The notes below the pieces were generated by a model. That model saw only the letters and a program-made list of their open reading frames with translations. It had not been told where the DNA came from and did no database searches. A program made the translations under genes and the position numbers. Positions 54,338 through 63,818 of a stretch of DNA of 64,000 nucleotides are shown here, piece by piece; position 1 is the stretch's first letter; the number at the start of each line of letters is the position of its first letter. Location of the stretch: positions 3,460,790 through 3,524,789 of the forward strand of contig NZ_AP024484.1 in the NCBI RefSeq assembly GCF_017347605.1, read 5' to 3'. Source of the stretch: Prevotella herbatica (GTDB lineage: Bacteria > Bacteroidota > Bacteroidia > Bacteroidales > Bacteroidaceae).

Positions 54338-57034
54338 ATGGAACTAGCAAGTAAGTATGATCCACAAGACGTGGAATCAAAATGGTATGAATACTGGCTT
54401 AACAACAAGCTATTTAGCAGCAAGCCAGACGGACGCGAACCTTATACCGTGGTTATTCCACCACCTAATGTTACAGGTGTGCTTCATATGGGTCACATGC
54501 TTAACAATACAATACAGGATATTCTTGTACGTCGTGCACGCATGGAAGGCAAAAACGCATGCTGGGTTCCAGGAACAGACCACGCAAGTATAGCTACAGA
54601 GGCTAAAGTGGTAAACAAACTTGCTGAACAAGGCATAAAGAAAACAGACATGACACGTGACGAATTTCTAGGTCACGCATGGGACTGGACAAACGAGCAC
54701 GGAGGCATCATCCTTAAACAGTTGCGTAAACTTGGTTGCTCTTGCGACTGGGAACGTACAGCATTCACAATGGATGAGACACGAAGCAAAGGCGTTATAA
54801 AAGTATTCTGTGATCTATATAAGAAGGGACTTGTATATCGTGGCGTACGCATGGTGAATTGGGATCCAAAAGCACAGACTGCTTTGTCAGATGAGGAAGT
54901 TATATACAAGGATGAACACTCAAAACTATATTATCTAAAATATCGTGTTGTTGAAAGCGACTGCAAACAAGTTGAAGAAGGCAACGTGATGCATAAGGAT
55001 GAAAATGGATATTACGCAGTTGTAGCGACAACACGTCCTGAGACTATCATGGGTGACTCTGCAATGTGCATCAACCCAGAAGACGTAAAGAATACTTGGT
55101 TGAAGGGTAAGCACGTGATAGTACCATTGGTAAATCGTGAGATTCCTGTTATTGAAGACAGTTATGTTGATATACAGTTTGGTACGGGTTGCTTAAAGGT
55201 AACTCCTGCACACGACATTAACGACCATGCACTAGGACTGAAACACGGACTAGAGACTATTGACATTTTCAACGACAACGGAACTATAAGTGAAGCTGCC
55301 GGACTATATGTTGGTCAGGATCGTATGGACGTGCGCAAGCAGATTGCAATAGACTTGCAGAACGCTGGTCTGATGGAAAAGATTGAGGACTACGACAACA
55401 AAGTAGGATTCTCTGAGCGTACAAACGTTCCTATCGAGCCGAAACTTTCTACGCAGTGGTTCCTGAAGATGAATCACTTTGCTGACATCGCCCTACCTCC
55501 TGTTATGGACGACGAGATTGAATTCTATCCAAAGAAATACAAGAATACTTATCGCCACTGGTTGGAGAACATCAAAGACTGGTGTATAAGCCGTCAGTTG
55601 TGGTGGGGACATCGTATTCCTGCATATTATTTCGTAAACGCAGAAGGAAAGAATGACTTTGTTGTTGCCGAGAGCGCAGATGAAGCTCTTGAAATGGCAA
55701 AGAAGAAGAATGCAAATATTAAGGCAGAAGACCTGAATCAGGAAAGCGACTGCCTTGACACATGGTTCTCTTCTTGGTTGTGGCCTATATCTGTATTTGA
55801 CGGAGTAAACAACCCTGATAACGAGGAAATAAACTACTACTACCCTACTAGCGACTTGGTAACTGGTCCAGACATTATCTTCTTCTGGGTAGCAAGAATG
55901 ATTATGGCTGGATACGAGTATCGCCATACATTCCCATTCAAGCATGTATATTTCACTGGTATCGTACGTGATGGTTTGGGCAGAAAGATGAGTAAGAGTC
56001 TTGGAAACTCTCCAGACCCAATTAAGCTTATCGAGAAGTACGGTGCAGATGGTGTACGTATGGGTATGATGCTTAGTGCACCAGCCGGTAACGACATTCT
56101 GTTTGACGAGAGTCTATGTGAGCAAGGCCGTAACTTCAACAACAAGATATGGAACGCATTCAGACTTATCAAGGGTTGGGAGACTGCCGACATTGAACAA
56201 CCAGAAGCAAGCAAGATAGCCGTTAAATGGTTTGACGCCAAACTAAAGGAAGTTAACGCGGATATGCAGGAGCAGTTTAAGCAGTACCGAATAAGCGAAG
56301 CTCTGATGACTGTTTACAGACTATTCTGGGACGAGTTCTCAAGCTGGTATCTTGAAATGATTAAACCAGCTTATATTGATGGCAACGCACAACCAATAGA
56401 CAAGAAGACATTTGACGCAACAATCAAATTCTTAGATGCATTGCTGAAGATGCTTCATCCTTTCATGCCATTTATTACAGAAGAGTTGTGGCAGCAGATT
56501 GCTGAACGCAAAGACGGTGAGAGCATTATGTGTGCAACACTTGAAATTCCAACTATCACAAGTGAAGAAAGCAAACTCGCAGCTGACATAGAAACAGTGA
56601 AGCAGATTGTATCTGGTATACGTACTGTACGCAACCAGAAGAACATTGCACCAAAAGAAGTTCTTGAACTCCAGACTGTAGGTGAAAATAAGTTTGCTAA
56701 TTACAACGACGTCATCATCAAAATGGCTAACCTTAGCGCAATAAACACTGTTGCAGAGAAGACAGCAGATGCAAGCGGATTCATGGTTGGCACAGACGAA
56801 TATGCCGTTCCTGTTGGTAATCTTATTGATATTGAAGCTGAAATTGAAAAGGCACAAGCCCAAATACAACATCTTGAAGGTTTCCTTATCGGCATTCGCA
56901 AGAAGCTAGGCAACGAGAACTTCGTCGCTCATGCTCCCGACGCTGTAGTGGCACTAGAACGCAAGAAGGAAAGTGACTCAGAAGAAAAGATAGCTGCACT
57001 AAAGCAGACTATAGAGGAACTTAAAAAGAAATAA
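54338..57034 (+). CDS. valS: Valyl-tRNA synthetase
   Basis: 898 aa class I aminoacyl-tRNA synthetase charging tRNA-Val, with editing of threonine. HIGH motif as HMGH in [17 protein letters not shown] (about 37-53), editing CP1 domain with [18 protein letters not shown] (about 228-245), KMSKS motif [14 protein letters not shown] (about 547-560), and a C-terminal coiled-coil tRNA-binding arm ([22 protein letters not shown] ... [17 protein letters not shown]). Length matches the bacterial family. A clostripain-like lipoprotein gene follows 3 nt after the stop and may be co-transcribed. Confidence 0.97.
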   Translation: MELASKYDPQDVESKWYEYWLNNKLFSSKPDGREPYTVVIPPPNVTGVLHMGHMLNNTIQDILVRRARMEGKNACWVPGTDHASIATEAKVVNKLAEQGIKKTDMTRDEFLGHAWDWTNEHGGIILKQLRKLGCSCDWERTAFTMDETRSKGVIKVFCDLYKKGLVYRGVRMVNWDPKAQTALSDEEVIYKDEHSKLYYLKYRVVESDCKQVEEGNVMHKDENGYYAVVATTRPETIMGDSAMCINPEDVKNTWLKGKHVIVPLVNREIPVIEDSYVDIQFGTGCLKVTPAHDINDHALGLKHGLETIDIFNDNGTISEAAGLYVGQDRMDVRKQIAIDLQNAGLMEKIEDYDNKVGFSERTNVPIEPKLSTQWFLKMNHFADIALPPVMDDEIEFYPKKYKNTYRHWLENIKDWCISRQLWWGHRIPAYYFVNAEGKNDFVVAESADEALEMAKKKNANIKAEDLNQESDCLDTWFSSWLWPISVFDGVNNPDNEEINYYYPTSDLVTGPDIIFFWVARMIMAGYEYRHTFPFKHVYFTGIVRDGLGRKMSKSLGNSPDPIKLIEKYGADGVRMGMMLSAPAGNDILFDESLCEQGRNFNNKIWNAFRLIKGWETADIEQPEASKIAVKWFDAKLKEVNADMQEQFKQYRISEALMTVYRLFWDEFSSWYLEMIKPAYIDGNAQPIDKKTFDATIKFLDALLKMLHPFMPFITEELWQQIAERKDGESIMCATLEIPTITSEESKLAADIETVKQIVSGIRTVRNQKNIAPKEVLELQTVGENKFANYNDVIIKMANLSAINTVAEKTADASGFMVGTDEYAVPVGNLIDIEAEIEKAQAQIQHLEGFLIGIRKKLGNENFVAHAPDAVVALERKKESDSEEKIAALKQTIEELKKK

Positions 57035-57037
57035 GAT

Positions 57038-58249
57038 ATGAAGAAAATTCTAACATTACTGTTTGTCACTCTCACAGCCTTCTCTCTTGTTGGCTGTGAC
57101 CATGACGACCCTAGGACTGTTTATCAATATGAGAACACAACTAAGACCATATTCGTATACATGCCTTGGACTGGTTCAACAACAAGTAGCAACGGAGCTC
57201 TTACAGATTACTTTGACATAAACATCACTTCAATGGAGAACGCCATAAATACAAATGGCGGACTTAAAGGAACTGATGTTATTGTGTACAAAGCCAACAG
57301 TGCTAGCAAAGCAGTAATGTTCAGAATGAAGTATAATATCACATTAAGAAAATGTGAGCTTGACACATTAGTTACAAACGCCAGCAATAATGCGATAACA
57401 AAGGAAAACTTAACAAGTTTACTGAATCAAGTAAGTTCATACAGTAACACTGGTTTGTATTCTATTCTTGTAGGCTGCCACGGAAGTGGATGGACTCCAC
57501 GAGGAAGTGACGCGACAATGCCAAGAGCAAGTAGAGCTTTTGGTGGTCAAGGATCAGAATTGCAATATGACTTAAGTGATTTGAGTTATGCAATAGCAAA
57601 CTCAGCAATGAAGAAGGTTGAATTTGTTAGTTTTGACGACTGCTATATGGCTAACGTAGAAACAGCCTATGAACTGAGAGACGTCACCAATTATCTCGTA
57701 GCCTCAACAAGTGAGGTTATGGGAGACGGTTTCCCTTATGACACATTGTTTAAGTATATGCTTGGTACGCCAGATTACGACAACATCTGCAAAACTTTCT
57801 ACAATTATTATATCAAAAGCAGTTATCCGTATGGCGCATTATCAGTTATAAAATGTGGTGATGCAATAAAGCAGATGGCAAGCGTTATGAAAGACATCAA
57901 CACAACGTATACTTTTGACCAGTCAAAACTTAGTTCGGTACAATACCTTGATGGTTATGACAATAACGTGTTTTTTGATTTAGGTTCATACGTAGAGCAA
58001 TTAGGAGTTATAGCACCGTTAAGTGCAAACTTCAATACAGCTCTTGAAAAGCTGGTACCTTATACGGTTTATACACCATATATATACACAGCGTACTCTA
58101 ATTCATACCGCAGTGATACTGATCCAAAGAATCCATACAACACATTCATGGTTAAAACTTTCAGCGGAGTAACAATAAGTGATCCTACATTGAATTTGAC
58201 AGTAGTAAATTCAAAGAAGAACACTACATGGTGGCAAGCAACACACTAA
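57038..58249 (+). CDS. Clostripain-family (C11) cysteine peptidase lipoprotein
   Basis: 403 aa. Lipobox VTLTAFSLVGC (Cys 20), so outer-membrane or periplasmic lipoprotein. Peptidase C11 core: TIFVYMPWTGSTT, YSILVGCHGSGWTPRG with catalytic His about 149, and VEFVSFDDCYMANVETAYELRD with catalytic Cys about 202; the Asp pair before the Cys favours Arg-specific S1 binding as in clostripain. An Arg-specific surface protease would be interesting here because the fimbrillins show Arg maturation sites, but nothing in the sequence links them directly. It follows valS by 3 nt and ends at a strong hairpin. Confidence 0.85.
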   Translation: MKKILTLLFVTLTAFSLVGCDHDDPRTVYQYENTTKTIFVYMPWTGSTTSSNGALTDYFDINITSMENAINTNGGLKGTDVIVYKANSASKAVMFRMKYNITLRKCELDTLVTNASNNAITKENLTSLLNQVSSYSNTGLYSILVGCHGSGWTPRGSDATMPRASRAFGGQGSELQYDLSDLSYAIANSAMKKVEFVSFDDCYMANVETAYELRDVTNYLVASTSEVMGDGFPYDTLFKYMLGTPDYDNICKTFYNYYIKSSYPYGALSVIKCGDAIKQMASVMKDINTTYTFDQSKLSSVQYLDGYDNNVFFDLGSYVEQLGVIAPLSANFNTALEKLVPYTVYTPYIYTAYSNSYRSDTDPKNPYNTFMVKTFSGVTISDPTLNLTVVNSKKNTTWWQATH

Positions 58250-58257
58250 AATATAAG

Positions 58258-58290
58258 AAGGAGAATTTCAACAGAAATTCTCCTTTTTTA
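58258..58290. terminator. Bidirectional intrinsic terminator
   Basis: A 12-bp stem (58258-58269 with 58274-58285, AAGGAGAATTTC / GAAATTCTCCTT), AACA loop and a T-run to 58290. It lies 9 nt after the peptidase stop and 18 nt before the end of the convergent FAD gene. Confidence 0.88.
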
Positions 58291-58307
58291 TTTATATAAT
58301 ATTTTAA

Positions 58308-59891
58308 TTACTTCTTAGCATATTCTGCAGCCATTTCAGCACATCTTTCACCATCAATACCAGCAGAAACAATACCGCCAGCATATCCAGCACCTTCACC
58401 ACATGGGAAAAGTCCAGCAATGCGTACGTGCTGAAGAGTTTCTCTGTCTCTTAATATACGTACAGGACTAGAAGTTCTGGTTTCTGCAGCTATCATTACA
58501 GCTTCATTTGTAAGGAATCCATGAGCATTTTTACCAAAAGTCTTAAAGGCTTCCTGTAAACGAGTGCTGACAAATTCTGGCATCCAGAAATGTAAAGGAC
58601 TACTTATCAGTCCAGGAGCATAAGAACTCTTTGGTAAATCGTAACTGAGATGCTTGTTAACAAAGTCCGACATACGCTGTGCAGGGGCAGTCTGCTTCAT
58701 ATTGCCTTGTTGCCAACAGTTCTTTTCAAACTGTTCCTGAAATCTCATAACGCTTAAAGCATCTTCATTCTCATCGCCAGTCATCTTTGCGCAATCATCA
58801 GGATGAACCTCAACAACCATACCGCTGTTACTCCATGCAGTACCTCGGTTACTTGGACTCATACCATTTACAACAATCTGTTCCTTATCTGTAGCAGCAG
58901 GTATGACAAAACCACCAGGACACATACAGAAACTATATACGCCACGTCCATCAACTTGTGTTACAAAAGAATATTCAGCAGCAGGAAGATACTTTCCCCT
59001 ACCATCTTTATTATGATACTGTATCTGATCAATCAGTTCGCTAGGATGTTCAAGACGCACTCCTACAGCAATACCTTTTGCCTCTATCTCGATCTTAGAA
59101 TCATTAAGATAGCGATATACATCACGGGCACTATGACCAGTGGCTAGGATTACAGGACCATGGAATTCCATTTGTTTCTCATCATTCAAAGAAACAGCCT
59201 CAACACCAACAATCTTATTACCTTCAAGTATAAGACTCGTCATCTTAGTAAGGAAATGCACCTCACCACCACAAGCGATAATGGTATTACGCATGTTCTC
59301 AATAACGCCAGGTAACTTATCAGTACCTATGTGTGGATGAGCATCAGCAAGGATAGACTCTGAAGCTCCATGCTGACAGAAAACGTTAAGAACCTTATTT
59401 ACTGATCCACGTTTCTTACTACGAGTATAAAGTTTACCATCACTATAAGCACCAGCACCACCTTCACCAAAACTATAATTGCTTTCGTTGTCAACTTTCT
59501 GGGTCTTAGTAATCAAAGCAAGATCCTTTTTTCGTTCACGCACGTCCTTTCCACGTTCAATAACAATAGGGCGAATACCTAGTTCGATTAATCTTAAAGA
59601 AGCGAAAAGTCCACCAGGTCCCTCTCCCACAACAATTACTTGCGGACAATTCTCAACATTAGGATATTCAGTAGTAACATACTGCTCATCCTGTGGGAAT
59701 TCATTTATATATATACGAACCTTTAAGTTGAAAAATACCTGTCTATGTCTGGCATCAATACTTTTATTAAGCACTCTCACCTGATTTATGGTGCGAATGT
59801 CTAATCCTTTATCTTCTGCTATAAACTGTTTTATATTCTCTTCAGTGTAAGCCACCTGTGGCAAAACACGAATTTGATATTCATTTATCAT
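58308..59891 (-). CDS. FAD-dependent dehydrogenase of the COG2509 type
   Basis: 527 aa. A short N-terminal domain (about 1-80, IRVLPQVAYTEENIKQFIAEDKGLD) precedes the dinucleotide fold VIVVGEGPGGLFASLRLIELG (GEGPGG at 89-94) and ERGKDVRERKKDLA. Other signatures are NYSFGEGGAGAYSDGKLYTRSKKRG, GVIENMRNTIIACGGEVHFLTKM, VILATGHSARDVYRYL, YSFCMCPGGFVIPAAT and the C-terminal FAD site GLFPCGEGAGYAGGIVSAGIDGERCAE. No signal peptide. The substrate is unknown for this widespread family. Transcribed divergently from the thr operon. Confidence 0.85.
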   Translation of the reverse strand: MINEYQIRVLPQVAYTEENIKQFIAEDKGLDIRTINQVRVLNKSIDARHRQVFFNLKVRIYINEFPQDEQYVTTEYPNVENCPQVIVVGEGPGGLFASLRLIELGIRPIVIERGKDVRERKKDLALITKTQKVDNESNYSFGEGGAGAYSDGKLYTRSKKRGSVNKVLNVFCQHGASESILADAHPHIGTDKLPGVIENMRNTIIACGGEVHFLTKMTSLILEGNKIVGVEAVSLNDEKQMEFHGPVILATGHSARDVYRYLNDSKIEIEAKGIAVGVRLEHPSELIDQIQYHNKDGRGKYLPAAEYSFVTQVDGRGVYSFCMCPGGFVIPAATDKEQIVVNGMSPSNRGTAWSNSGMVVEVHPDDCAKMTGDENEDALSVMRFQEQFEKNCWQQGNMKQTAPAQRMSDFVNKHLSYDLPKSSYAPGLISSPLHFWMPEFVSTRLQEAFKTFGKNAHGFLTNEAVMIAAETRTSSPVRILRDRETLQHVRIAGLFPCGEGAGYAGGIVSAGIDGERCAEMAAEYAKK

Positions 59892-59942
59892 GGGTACAAA
59901 GTTACAAAAAATGAAGCTAAAATGGAAATTATCAATGAATTA

Positions 59943-59974
59943 GTTGGCTATAATAATAATTCTTAGTATTTTTG
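59943..59974 (+). promoter_or_regulatory. Promoter of the threonine operon
   Basis: GTTG (59943-59946), 20 nt, TATTTTTG (59967-59974). Transcription would start near 59980, giving a leader of about 165 nt before thrA. A 6-codon frame (59978-59998, MNSFKL) begins almost at the predicted start point; it has no run of Thr or Ile codons, so it is not a classical attenuator peptide. Confidence 0.6.
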
Positions 59975-60041
59975 CCCATGAATTCATTCAAATTGTAAGG
60001 TTTTGATGTGTTTTTCGAGTTATTTGCCACTTTTGTACTGC

Positions 60042-60138
60042 TGGTTTTAAGACTCGGCTATGATTATAACCGACAATTAAAGTCTGATTTCATTAGCGAA
60101 AAGCCACTATTGTCAAGTGGTCGCACAACTTAAAACCA
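60042..60138 (+). ncRNA. Structured leader RNA upstream of thrA (candidate riboswitch)
   Basis: P1 is a perfect 10-bp helix, TGGTTTTAAG (60042-60051) with CTTAAAACCA (60129-60138). Inside lie P2 (60054-60073: TCGG and CCGA, then TAT/ATA after a mismatch) and P3 (60096-60124: GCGA/TCGC, a 4-nt AAAG bulge on one side, then CCACT/AGTGG with a 7-nt loop), joined by an unpaired 22-nt strand. Together they form a three-way junction. P1 ends 7 nt before the thrA ATG, so its opening could control initiation. An alternative GACAAT/ATTGTC pairing competes with P3. I do not recognise the class. Paired by eye, not by covariation. Confidence 0.55.
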
Positions 60139-60145
60139 TTAGTAG

Positions 60146-62581
60146 ATGAAAGTATTAAAGTTTGGTGGAACATCTGTTGGTTCCGTACAAAGCATTCTTA
60201 GCTTAAAGAGTATTGTAGAGAAAGAGGCTAAAAAACAGCCGATAGTAGTTGTTGTAAGTGCACTTGGTGGCATAACGGACAAATTGATTTCCACATCAAC
60301 ATTGGCACTACAACACGATGATAATTGGAAATACGAATTCGACCAAATGGTTGATCGTCATCATAAGATGATAGACACAATTATCACAGACACAAAAAAA
60401 CGAGAAGACTTATTCAATACCGTAGATTCTCTATTTGAACAATTGAGAAGCATTTATTTTGGTGTCTACCTCATACATGATTTAAGCGAAAAGACACAGA
60501 ATGCTATCGTCAGTTATGGCGAACGTCTATCAAGTAATATTGTTGCAGCCCTAATAAAAGGTGCAAAGTGGTTTGACAGTCGCGAATTTATCAAGACCGA
60601 ACGTATTAATGGCAAAAATGCACTTGACAGTGAATTAACAAATAAGTTAGTAAAAAATACATTTAAAGACCTTCCACATATTTCATTGATTCCCGGATTT
60701 ATTAGTCGTGACACTGATACTGACGAGATAACCAATCTTGGACGTGGAGGAAGCGACTATACTGCAGCCATTATTGCAGCTGCACTGAATGCTGAAGTAT
60801 TGGAGATATGGACGGATGTAGATGGTTTCATGACTGCCGATCCAAGAGTTATCAGGACTGCATACACAATTAACGAACTAAGTTATATTGAAGCTATGGA
60901 GTTGTGTAACTTCGGCGCTAAGGTAATATATCCTCCTACAATATACCCAGTATGTATAAAGAATATTCCTATCAGGGTTAAGAACACATTCAACCCAGAA
61001 AATGAAGGAACGATAATAAAGAATAAGATTAATGATGACAAGAAACCTATCAAGGGTATAAGTTCTATCAACGGAACAGCACTTATCACCGTGACAGGTC
61101 TTTCTATGGTTGGTGTCATTGGTGTAAACCGCAGAATCTTTACAGCCCTTGCCAATGAAGGAATAAGCGTATTTATGGTTTCACAGGCATCTTCAGAGAA
61201 CTCAACCAGTATAGGTGTAAGGGAGGAAGATGTAGAAGAGGCTGTAAAAGTGCTGAATGAAGAATTTGCAACCGAGATTGAAGACGGAGCTATGTTCCCT
61301 ATGCATGCTGAATGCGGACTTGCCACGGTCGCTATTGTAGGCGAAAACATGAAGCATGCTGCTGGTATTGCAGGTAAACTATTCGGAACTTTAGGAAGAA
61401 GCGGTATTAGTGTTATAGCGTGTGCACAGGGTGCCAGCGAAACAAATATATCATTCGTCGTAAAAAGTGAATCATTAAGGAAATCACTGAATGTTCTTCA
61501 CGATTCATTCTTCCTTTCTGAATACAAGGTCCTCAACTTATTTGTATGTGGTGTCGGAACTGTAGGTGGCAAACTTATTGAACAGATTCGTAATCAATAT
61601 GAAGAATTGAAGGATAGAAGTCAACTGAAACTTAATGTCGTTGGAATAGCAAGTTCTAAGAACGTAATATTAAATCGCGACGGAATAGATCTTTCAAATT
61701 ATAAGAATGTATTGAAGACATCAGAATTAAGCAGTCCTGAAAAGCTAAAAGAAGCAATATTAGGAATGAATATATTCAATAGTGTATTTGTAGACTGCAC
61801 AGCAAGTAAGGATATAGCAGCATTATACCAAAGTTTTCTTGAAAACAATATCAGTGTAATAGCTGCAAACAAGATTGCCGCCAGTGCTGAATATGACAAA
61901 TATGTGGAACTGAAAAAGACAGCATTGAAACGTGGTGTTAAATTCAGATTCGAAACAAACGTAGGTGCTGGTCTTCCTATTATCGGAACTATCAATGACC
62001 TTAGAAACTCTGGCGATAAGATATTAAAAATAGAGGCTGTATTAAGCGGTACATTAAACTTTATCTTTAATGAGATAAGCAGTGAAGTTCCATTCTCTGA
62101 AACAGTACACAGAGCGAAAGAAAAAGGATACAGTGAACCAGATCCACGTATTGATTTAAGCGGAAAGGATGTCGTAAGGAAGCTTGTAATTCTAGCACGT
62201 GAAGCAGGTTACAGAGTAGAACAAGAGGATGTAGAAAAGCATCTGTTTGTGCCACAGGAATATTTTGATGGAAGCATTGATGATTTTTGGAAGAATCTTC
62301 CTAAACTTGACGCAGATTTTGAAACACGCCGAAAGATACTTGAAAGCGAAGACAAAAAATGGCGATTCGTTGCTGTCATGGACGGAGGAAAGACAAGCGT
62401 GGAATTAAAGGCTATTGAGCGAAATCACCCATTCTATAATCTAGAAGGAAGCAATAACATAGTACTTCTGACAACAGAAAGATACAAAGAATATCCTATG
62501 TTAATTCAGGGTTACGGTGCTGGAGCTAGCGTGACGGCTGCGGGAGTATTCGCAAATATAATGTCAATTGCTAATATCTAG
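60146..62581 (+). CDS. thrA: Bifunctional aspartokinase / homoserine dehydrogenase
   Basis: 811 aa. Catalyses the first and third steps of the aspartate-to-threonine route. Aspartokinase: KVLKFGGTSVGSVQSI (residues 2-17), SYGERLSSNIVA, FISRDTDTDEITNLGRGGSDYTAAIIAAALNA and EIWTDVDGFMTADPRVI (about 228-245). Two ACT regulatory repeats follow (VTGLSMVGVIGVNRRIFTALANEGISVFMVSQASSENS and VAIVGENMKHAAGIAGKLFGTLGRSGISVIACAQGASE), where threonine usually binds. Homoserine dehydrogenase from about 463: LFVCGVGTVGGKLIEQ (NAD(P) loop), AANKIAAS, ETNVGAGLPIIGTINDL and GYSEPDPRIDLSGKDVVRKL. Length is normal (about 810-820). The next gene starts 4 nt after the stop. Confidence 0.96.
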   Translation: MKVLKFGGTSVGSVQSILSLKSIVEKEAKKQPIVVVVSALGGITDKLISTSTLALQHDDNWKYEFDQMVDRHHKMIDTIITDTKKREDLFNTVDSLFEQLRSIYFGVYLIHDLSEKTQNAIVSYGERLSSNIVAALIKGAKWFDSREFIKTERINGKNALDSELTNKLVKNTFKDLPHISLIPGFISRDTDTDEITNLGRGGSDYTAAIIAAALNAEVLEIWTDVDGFMTADPRVIRTAYTINELSYIEAMELCNFGAKVIYPPTIYPVCIKNIPIRVKNTFNPENEGTIIKNKINDDKKPIKGISSINGTALITVTGLSMVGVIGVNRRIFTALANEGISVFMVSQASSENSTSIGVREEDVEEAVKVLNEEFATEIEDGAMFPMHAECGLATVAIVGENMKHAAGIAGKLFGTLGRSGISVIACAQGASETNISFVVKSESLRKSLNVLHDSFFLSEYKVLNLFVCGVGTVGGKLIEQIRNQYEELKDRSQLKLNVVGIASSKNVILNRDGIDLSNYKNVLKTSELSSPEKLKEAILGMNIFNSVFVDCTASKDIAALYQSFLENNISVIAANKIAASAEYDKYVELKKTALKRGVKFRFETNVGAGLPIIGTINDLRNSGDKILKIEAVLSGTLNFIFNEISSEVPFSETVHRAKEKGYSEPDPRIDLSGKDVVRKLVILAREAGYRVEQEDVEKHLFVPQEYFDGSIDDFWKNLPKLDADFETRRKILESEDKKWRFVAVMDGGKTSVELKAIERNHPFYNLEGSNNIVLLTTERYKEYPMLIQGYGAGASVTAAGVFANIMSIANI

Positions 62582-62585
62582 AATT

Positions 62586-63815
62586 ATGAAACATATTATC
62601 ATACTTGGCGACGGTATGGCAGACCATACTGTTGAAAGATTAGGAAACAAGACTCTGCTACAATATGCAGAAACACCATACATGAACATGTTGGCTAAAA
62701 ACGGACGTACCGGTAGATTAAGCACCATTCCTGATGGTTTTCTGCCTGGTTCAGAAGTAGCAAACACTGCAATTCTTGGATATGATTTAAACAAAGTATA
62801 TGAAGGTCGTGGCCCACTCGAAGCTGCATCAATAGGATATATTATGCAACCAGAAGACATGGCTATAAGATGCAATATCATTGAGTTGGAAAACGGATTG
62901 ATCAATAATCATCATGGCGGACATCTCACCACAGAAGAAGGAGATGTACTGATTAAATATCTTGATGACAAACTTGGCAATGATAAGATTAAATTCATCA
63001 CTGGTATACAATATCGCCATCTTCTCGTGATAAAAGGCGGAAACAAGCATATCACTTGTGCCCCACCACATGACCATCCAAACGAGGAATGGAAGAAACT
63101 TCTTGTGAAACCAGAAGAGAATTATGTTGAGACAGATTCTTCAAGAATGAGTCCACAAGAAACAGCGGATTTAATAAACGATCTGATATTAAAGAGTCAG
63201 AAATTACTTTCCGAACATCCCTTTAATAAAGGAAGATTAGAAAAGGCAAACAGTATCTGGCCTTGGAGTGGTGGTTACAGACCATCCATGAAAACCCTTA
63301 TGCAACTATTTCCTGATATCAAAACAGGAAGTGTAATTTCGGCTGTAGACCTTATACGTGGCATAGGACATTATGCAGGACTTGATGTTATTAAGGTAAA
63401 AGGAGCTACGGGACTATCTGACACCAATTACGAAGGAAAAGCACAAGCTGCCATTGATGCTCTGAAGAAACAGGACTTTGTTTTCCTACATATTGAGGCT
63501 AGCGATGAAGCTGGTCACGACGGAGATTTAGATTTAAAACTTAAAACAATTGAAAATCTTGACTCCAGAATCGTAAAAACAGTATATGAAGAAGTGAAAG
63601 AATGGAATGAGCCTGTTTGCATTGCTGTTTTGCCCGACCACCCTACTCCAGTTGAAATACGTACACACGTAAAAGAGCCAGTACCTTTTATTATCTGGTA
63701 TAAAGGAATTGAGCCGGATGAAGTAAGCACATACGATGAAGTGAGTTGTGTCAGCGGAAGTTACGGTTTGCTGAGATTGAATGAATTTATGGAAACATTT
63801 ATGAAAATAAAATAA
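62586..63815 (+). CDS. ApgM-type phosphoglycerate-mutase-family protein, probable alternative homoserine kinase
   Basis: 409 aa from ATG 62586 (the frame opens at 62568 inside thrA). Alkaline-phosphatase superfamily, archaeal-type cofactor-independent phosphoglycerate mutase (COG3635): KHIIILGDGMADHTVERLGN (metal Asp), LPGSEVANTAILGYDLNKVYEGRGPLEAASIGY (catalytic Ser and substrate loop, about 57-90), IWPWSGGYRPSM, FLHIEASDEAGHDGDLDLKLKTIENLDSRI (metal Asp/His) and LPDHPTPVEIRTHVKEPVPFIIW. Sandwiched between thrA (4-nt gap) and thrC (3-nt gap) with no thrB present, it fits the proposal that ApgM-like proteins serve as homoserine kinase in bacteria lacking ThrB. The biochemical role is inferred from gene order. 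Confidence 0.85.
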   Translation: MKHIIILGDGMADHTVERLGNKTLLQYAETPYMNMLAKNGRTGRLSTIPDGFLPGSEVANTAILGYDLNKVYEGRGPLEAASIGYIMQPEDMAIRCNIIELENGLINNHHGGHLTTEEGDVLIKYLDDKLGNDKIKFITGIQYRHLLVIKGGNKHITCAPPHDHPNEEWKKLLVKPEENYVETDSSRMSPQETADLINDLILKSQKLLSEHPFNKGRLEKANSIWPWSGGYRPSMKTLMQLFPDIKTGSVISAVDLIRGIGHYAGLDVIKVKGATGLSDTNYEGKAQAAIDALKKQDFVFLHIEASDEAGHDGDLDLKLKTIENLDSRIVKTVYEEVKEWNEPVCIAVLPDHPTPVEIRTHVKEPVPFIIWYKGIEPDEVSTYDEVSCVSGSYGLLRLNEFMETFMKIK

Positions 63816-63818
63816 GTT

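Noticed and set aside
59978..59998. Six-codon frame MNSFKL as a threonine attenuator peptide
   Set aside because: Contains no Thr or Ile codons and no terminator-type hairpin follows it; the larger three-stem structure is a better regulatory candidate.
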